From NCBI GenBank assembly GCA_024691105.1, contig JAILNY010000017.1:1-6088 (forward strand): a stretch of 6,088 bases of DNA. Reading direction: 5' to 3'. This DNA is from Treponema sp. GTDB lineage: Bacteria > Spirochaetota > Spirochaetia > Treponematales > Treponemataceae. Below the pieces are notes generated by a model. The model was not told the origin of the DNA. It did no database searches and saw nothing but the letters and a program-made list of their open reading frames with translations. The position numbers and the translations under genes are program-made. Position 1 is the first letter of the stretch, and the number at the start of each line of letters is the position of its first letter. Shown here in pieces: positions 4,553-6,088 of the stretch.

Positions 4553-5407
4553 ATGGACAGAGAATGGTCAAATAAAAACAAAAAGATGCAGGCCCTCATT
4601 TCGAAGGAAGCGACTTTTACAGATGGAATAAAAGTTCTTTTCGAACTTCGTGCCGAGATTTTTGAACAGATAACATCTATTGTAAAAACTTTTCCGCCGA
4701 TGGCTTTTTATCATATACCATTTGGGGTAGGGAAAGGGTCACAGCATACGTCTCTTGCCTGGTCGCTCTGGCATCTTTTCCGAATAGAAGATATTGTTGT
4801 GCATACGCTGATTTTGAAGGACCAGCAGATCCTTTTTAAGGATGGTTGGTTAGATAAAACTAACAGCTCGATTATTACAACTGCCAACGAACTTGATGGC
4901 GACGCGATGATTGAGTTTTCAAAGACGCTGAACATCAAATCAACTTATGAATACTGCAAGGCTGTGATGGAGTCTACAAATGAAATGCTGGCAGGTTTGC
5001 AGTTTGCGGACTTGAAGAAAAGCTTAACGGATGAAGACAGGATACGGCTTGTCGCCAGCAAATGTGTGAGCCCAGACGAAAGCTCCGCCTGGCTGATTGA
5101 CTACTGGTGTGGTAAAAATATCAAAGGACTGATTCAAATGCCTTTGTCCCGCCACTGGATTATGCATGTAGAAGCAATGAGGCGCATTAAAAACAAGCTG
5201 TGCCAGCAGGCAAAAAAAGGTGTTGATCAGATTGCCTATTGCGGGCTTTCCTGCACACACTGCTTCCTGACTGCCTGGTGTGGTTCTTGCAGAACAATTT
5301 ACAATACCTGTTCTTTGTTTAACAATCCTTTTACCGTATCTCCGTGGCGCTTTTCATCATTTTTTACGCTTTCAACATCCGGGAACTTTTCGGCTACCGG
5401 TGCATAA
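4553..5407 (+). CDS. DinB-like protein with a C-terminal DUF3795-like Cys-rich segment; 3' end apparently truncated and replaced
   Basis: The 284-aa product has two parts. Residues about 20-220 resemble the DinB/YfiT four-helix metalloprotein fold: SLWHLFRIED supplies His74, and SRHWIMHVEAMRRIKNK supplies His201 and His205, the usual spacing of the three metal-binding histidines. Residues about 228-254 carry cysteines at 230, 234, 237, 243, 246 and 253, as in DUF3795 domains. Those domains normally continue with more cysteines; here the sequence changes abruptly after NTCS (about 5314) into 30 residues (LFNNPFTVSPWRF and on) that look like the antisense of the convergent ferritin-like gene. 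I infer a truncation or rearrangement junction at about 5312-5318. The start at 4553 has AGGAAA overlapping the stop of the 76-aa gene, so the two are co-transcribed. The function of such fusions is not established; DinB-fold proteins often act as thiol-dependent metalloenzymes. Confidence 0.7.
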   Translation: MDREWSNKNKKMQALISKEATFTDGIKVLFELRAEIFEQITSIVKTFPPMAFYHIPFGVGKGSQHTSLAWSLWHLFRIEDIVVHTLILKDQQILFKDGWLDKTNSSIITTANELDGDAMIEFSKTLNIKSTYEYCKAVMESTNEMLAGLQFADLKKSLTDEDRIRLVASKCVSPDESSAWLIDYWCGKNIKGLIQMPLSRHWIMHVEAMRRIKNKLCQQAKKGVDQIAYCGLSCTHCFLTAWCGSCRTIYNTCSLFNNPFTVSPWRFSSFFTLSTSGNFSATGA

Positions 5408-5703
5408 TTTTTTACGGCAGCATATTCGCCCTGTGCAATTGCGGGATACAAAATCCATCTTGGGAAAATGCGGTAGAGTAGAGGAAGTAGGATTTCTTTT
5501 GTGTGCTTTGGAGTAAGTTCTGTTTGAGTCAGCTTATGAAAAACTGATGCGTGGTGGCCTTCTTCCTTTGCAAGTTGACGGAAGGTGTCCTTGTCCTTCT
5601 GGTGTTTTGCAACTTGAGCCAGAGCGTTGTACATGAGAACGGCATCCAGTTCTCCCTGCTGGGCTTTGAGCAGAATCTTCATATCTTTTTTGCTGATTTC
5701 CAT
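5299..5703 (-). CDS. Ferritin-like / rubrerythrin-type di-iron domain protein
   Basis: The 134-aa product is a four-helix bundle of the rubrerythrin branch of the ferritin-like superfamily, whose members use a di-iron site to reduce peroxide or handle iron. Candidate ligands occur in the expected order: Glu18 in QQGELDAVLMY; the EEGHH motif at 47-51 (ExxH); Glu93 in QGEYAAVKNY; and Glu117/His120 in DEKRH. A more hydrophobic stretch (ILLPLLYRIFPRWILY, 71-86) links the two helix pairs, as in ferritin-like domains attached to VIT1-type transporters, but no transporter part is present. There is no rubredoxin-type Cys centre, so a separate electron donor would be needed. The start at 5703 has AAGGAA 7 bases upstream. 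The last codons overlap the end of the convergent DinB-like frame by 109 bp with no terminator, so the final residues (KEQVL) may also derive from the junction. Confidence 0.82.
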   Translation of the reverse strand: MEISKKDMKILLKAQQGELDAVLMYNALAQVAKHQKDKDTFRQLAKEEGHHASVFHKLTQTELTPKHTKEILLPLLYRIFPRWILYPAIAQGEYAAVKNYAPVAEKFPDVESVKNDEKRHGDTVKGLLNKEQVL

Positions 5704-5722
5704 AAAATTTCCTTACGAGGGC

Positions 5723-5731
5723 ATTTTAGCA
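5723..5731 (-). promoter_or_regulatory. Extended -10 promoter for the ferritin-like gene (TG-N-TAAAAT)
   Basis: TGCTAAAAT on the minus strand lies 19 bases upstream of the ATG at 5703, with the AAGGAA ribosome site between. The -35 region (CTGAAT) is weak, and the TG extension may compensate. The predicted leader is about 13 bases. Confidence 0.5.
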
Positions 5732-5735
5732 TAAA

Positions 5736-5752
5736 ACTGGATTTTATTCAGT
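5736..5752. repeat. Imperfect 17-bp palindrome between divergent promoters
   Basis: ACTGGAT-TTT-ATTCAGT is a 7-bp inverted repeat with one mismatch around a TTT centre. It lies in the spacer and -35 region of the ferritin-like promoter and touches the -35 position of the acetyltransferase promoter. Size and place suit a dimeric repressor operator; no known regulator consensus is matched. Confidence 0.35.
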
Positions 5753-5770
5753 GCTTTGAGGGGACTTTTC

Positions 5771-5779
5771 TGTTATAAT
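5771..5779 (+). promoter_or_regulatory. Extended -10 promoter for the acetyltransferase gene (TG-N-TATAAT)
   Basis: TGTTATAAT combines the TG extension with a perfect TATAAT; no good -35 is visible. It ends 17 bases before the ATG at 5797, with GAGG at 5786-5789, so the ribosome site would sit at the very 5' end of the mRNA. Confidence 0.6.
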
Positions 5780-5796
5780 TGAATTGAGGTTTCAGA

Positions 5797-6088
5797 ATGA
5801 AAGACGGCAAGCTTCCAAATCCAATGACAATTCATCCTATAGCTGGTTATGACAAAGAGATTTATGTAAAACCCACTCTTAAGAATCCAAACATTATCGT
5901 TGGTGATTTTACTTATATTGCAGATTCCGATTTTGAAAGTCATGTGAATCATCTTTATGAATGGAACGGTGACAAGCTGATTATCGGGAAGTTTTGTCAG
6001 ATTGCAGCGGGTGTGGAATTCGTTATGAATGGAGCGAATCATCAGATGAATGCAGTTTCAACTTTTCCTTTCTACACGCTGGAGGGCT
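5797..6088 (+). CDS. Vat/CatB-type xenobiotic O-acetyltransferase (hexapeptide-repeat family), N-terminal 97 codons; runs off the right edge
   Basis: Members of this family transfer acetyl from acetyl-CoA to a hydroxyl of streptogramin A (Vat) or chloramphenicol (type B CAT), inactivating the drug; they are cytoplasmic trimers with left-handed beta-helix folds. The visible part aligns by eye with VatD along its length: NPMTIHPIAG at the N-terminus, KPTLKNPNIIVGDFTY (25-40), DKLIIGKFCQIAAGV (59-73) opening the hexapeptide helix, and FVMNGANH (75-82) holding the probable catalytic His82, followed by STFPF. The start at 5797 has GAGG 7 bases upstream. The C-terminal half, which distinguishes Vat from other CatB relatives, is outside the window. 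Chromosomal relatives of unknown substrate are common, so resistance is possible but not shown. Confidence 0.88.
   Translation, partial: MKDGKLPNPMTIHPIAGYDKEIYVKPTLKNPNIIVGDFTYIADSDFESHVNHLYEWNGDKLIIGKFCQIAAGVEFVMNGANHQMNAVSTFPFYTLEG

Noticed and set aside
5280..5516. 78-codon forward frame overlapping the ferritin-like gene
   Set aside because: It is antisense to a gene with complete di-iron motifs and has no ribosome site.
5773..6042. 89-codon reverse-strand frame opposite the acetyltransferase
   Set aside because: The forward strand clearly encodes a Vat/CatB-type protein; the reverse frame has no motif or ribosome site.

Overview
The window looks like part of the chromosome of a low-to-mid GC diderm bacterium. 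A Treponema-like spirochaete is the best guess, held with moderate confidence. Three things point there: an EttA-type ABC-F gene (rare in Firmicutes); a family 1 sugar-binding protein with an ordinary signal-peptidase-I leader instead of the lipobox usual in Gram-positives; and a luxS/mtnN pair set among AT-rich intergenic DNA. No rRNA, tRNA, CRISPR array, transposase or insertion sequence is visible.

Layout. (1) 1-564 (-) holds the N-terminal third of ettA, cut by the left edge. It is divergent, across 72 bp, from an orphan sugar-binding protein gene at 637-2007 (+). (2) A bidirectional terminator at 2033-2066 separates that gene from a convergent three-gene unit on the minus strand. Its transcription order is mtnN (3066-3767), luxS (2530-3000), then a small four-helix membrane protein (2085-2504). 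MtnN cleaves S-adenosylhomocysteine to S-ribosylhomocysteine, and LuxS turns that into homocysteine plus the AI-2 precursor DPD, so the first two genes form a complete recycling and signal-making route. (3) 3768-4313 has no convincing protein gene. It carries the mtnN promoter, GTG-rich short repeats, a series of A-tracts, a good sigma70-like promoter facing right, and two closely spaced terminator-type hairpins. Both hairpins show the same CCTCCTAC sequence in the loop. I read this as a probable small-RNA gene with anti-Shine-Dalgarno loops, and it is the most interesting item in the window. (4) 4314-5407 (+) is a two-gene unit: an unrecognised 76-aa protein, then a DinB-like/DUF3795-like protein whose Cys-rich tail appears truncated. 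Its end runs 109 bp into the convergent gene at 5299-5703 (-), which encodes a ferritin-like di-iron protein. (5) 5797 to the right edge (+) is the start of a Vat/CatB-type xenobiotic acetyltransferase, divergent from the ferritin-like gene.

The left half reads as core metabolism. The right half (about 4200 onward) looks accessory: an unknown protein, a broken gene end, a stress-type ferritin-like protein and an antibiotic-acetyltransferase relative. Several genes in both halves have a -10 box within about 8-20 bases of the start codon, so very short or absent 5' leaders may be common here. Family assignments rest on motif recognition by eye; no database search was possible.
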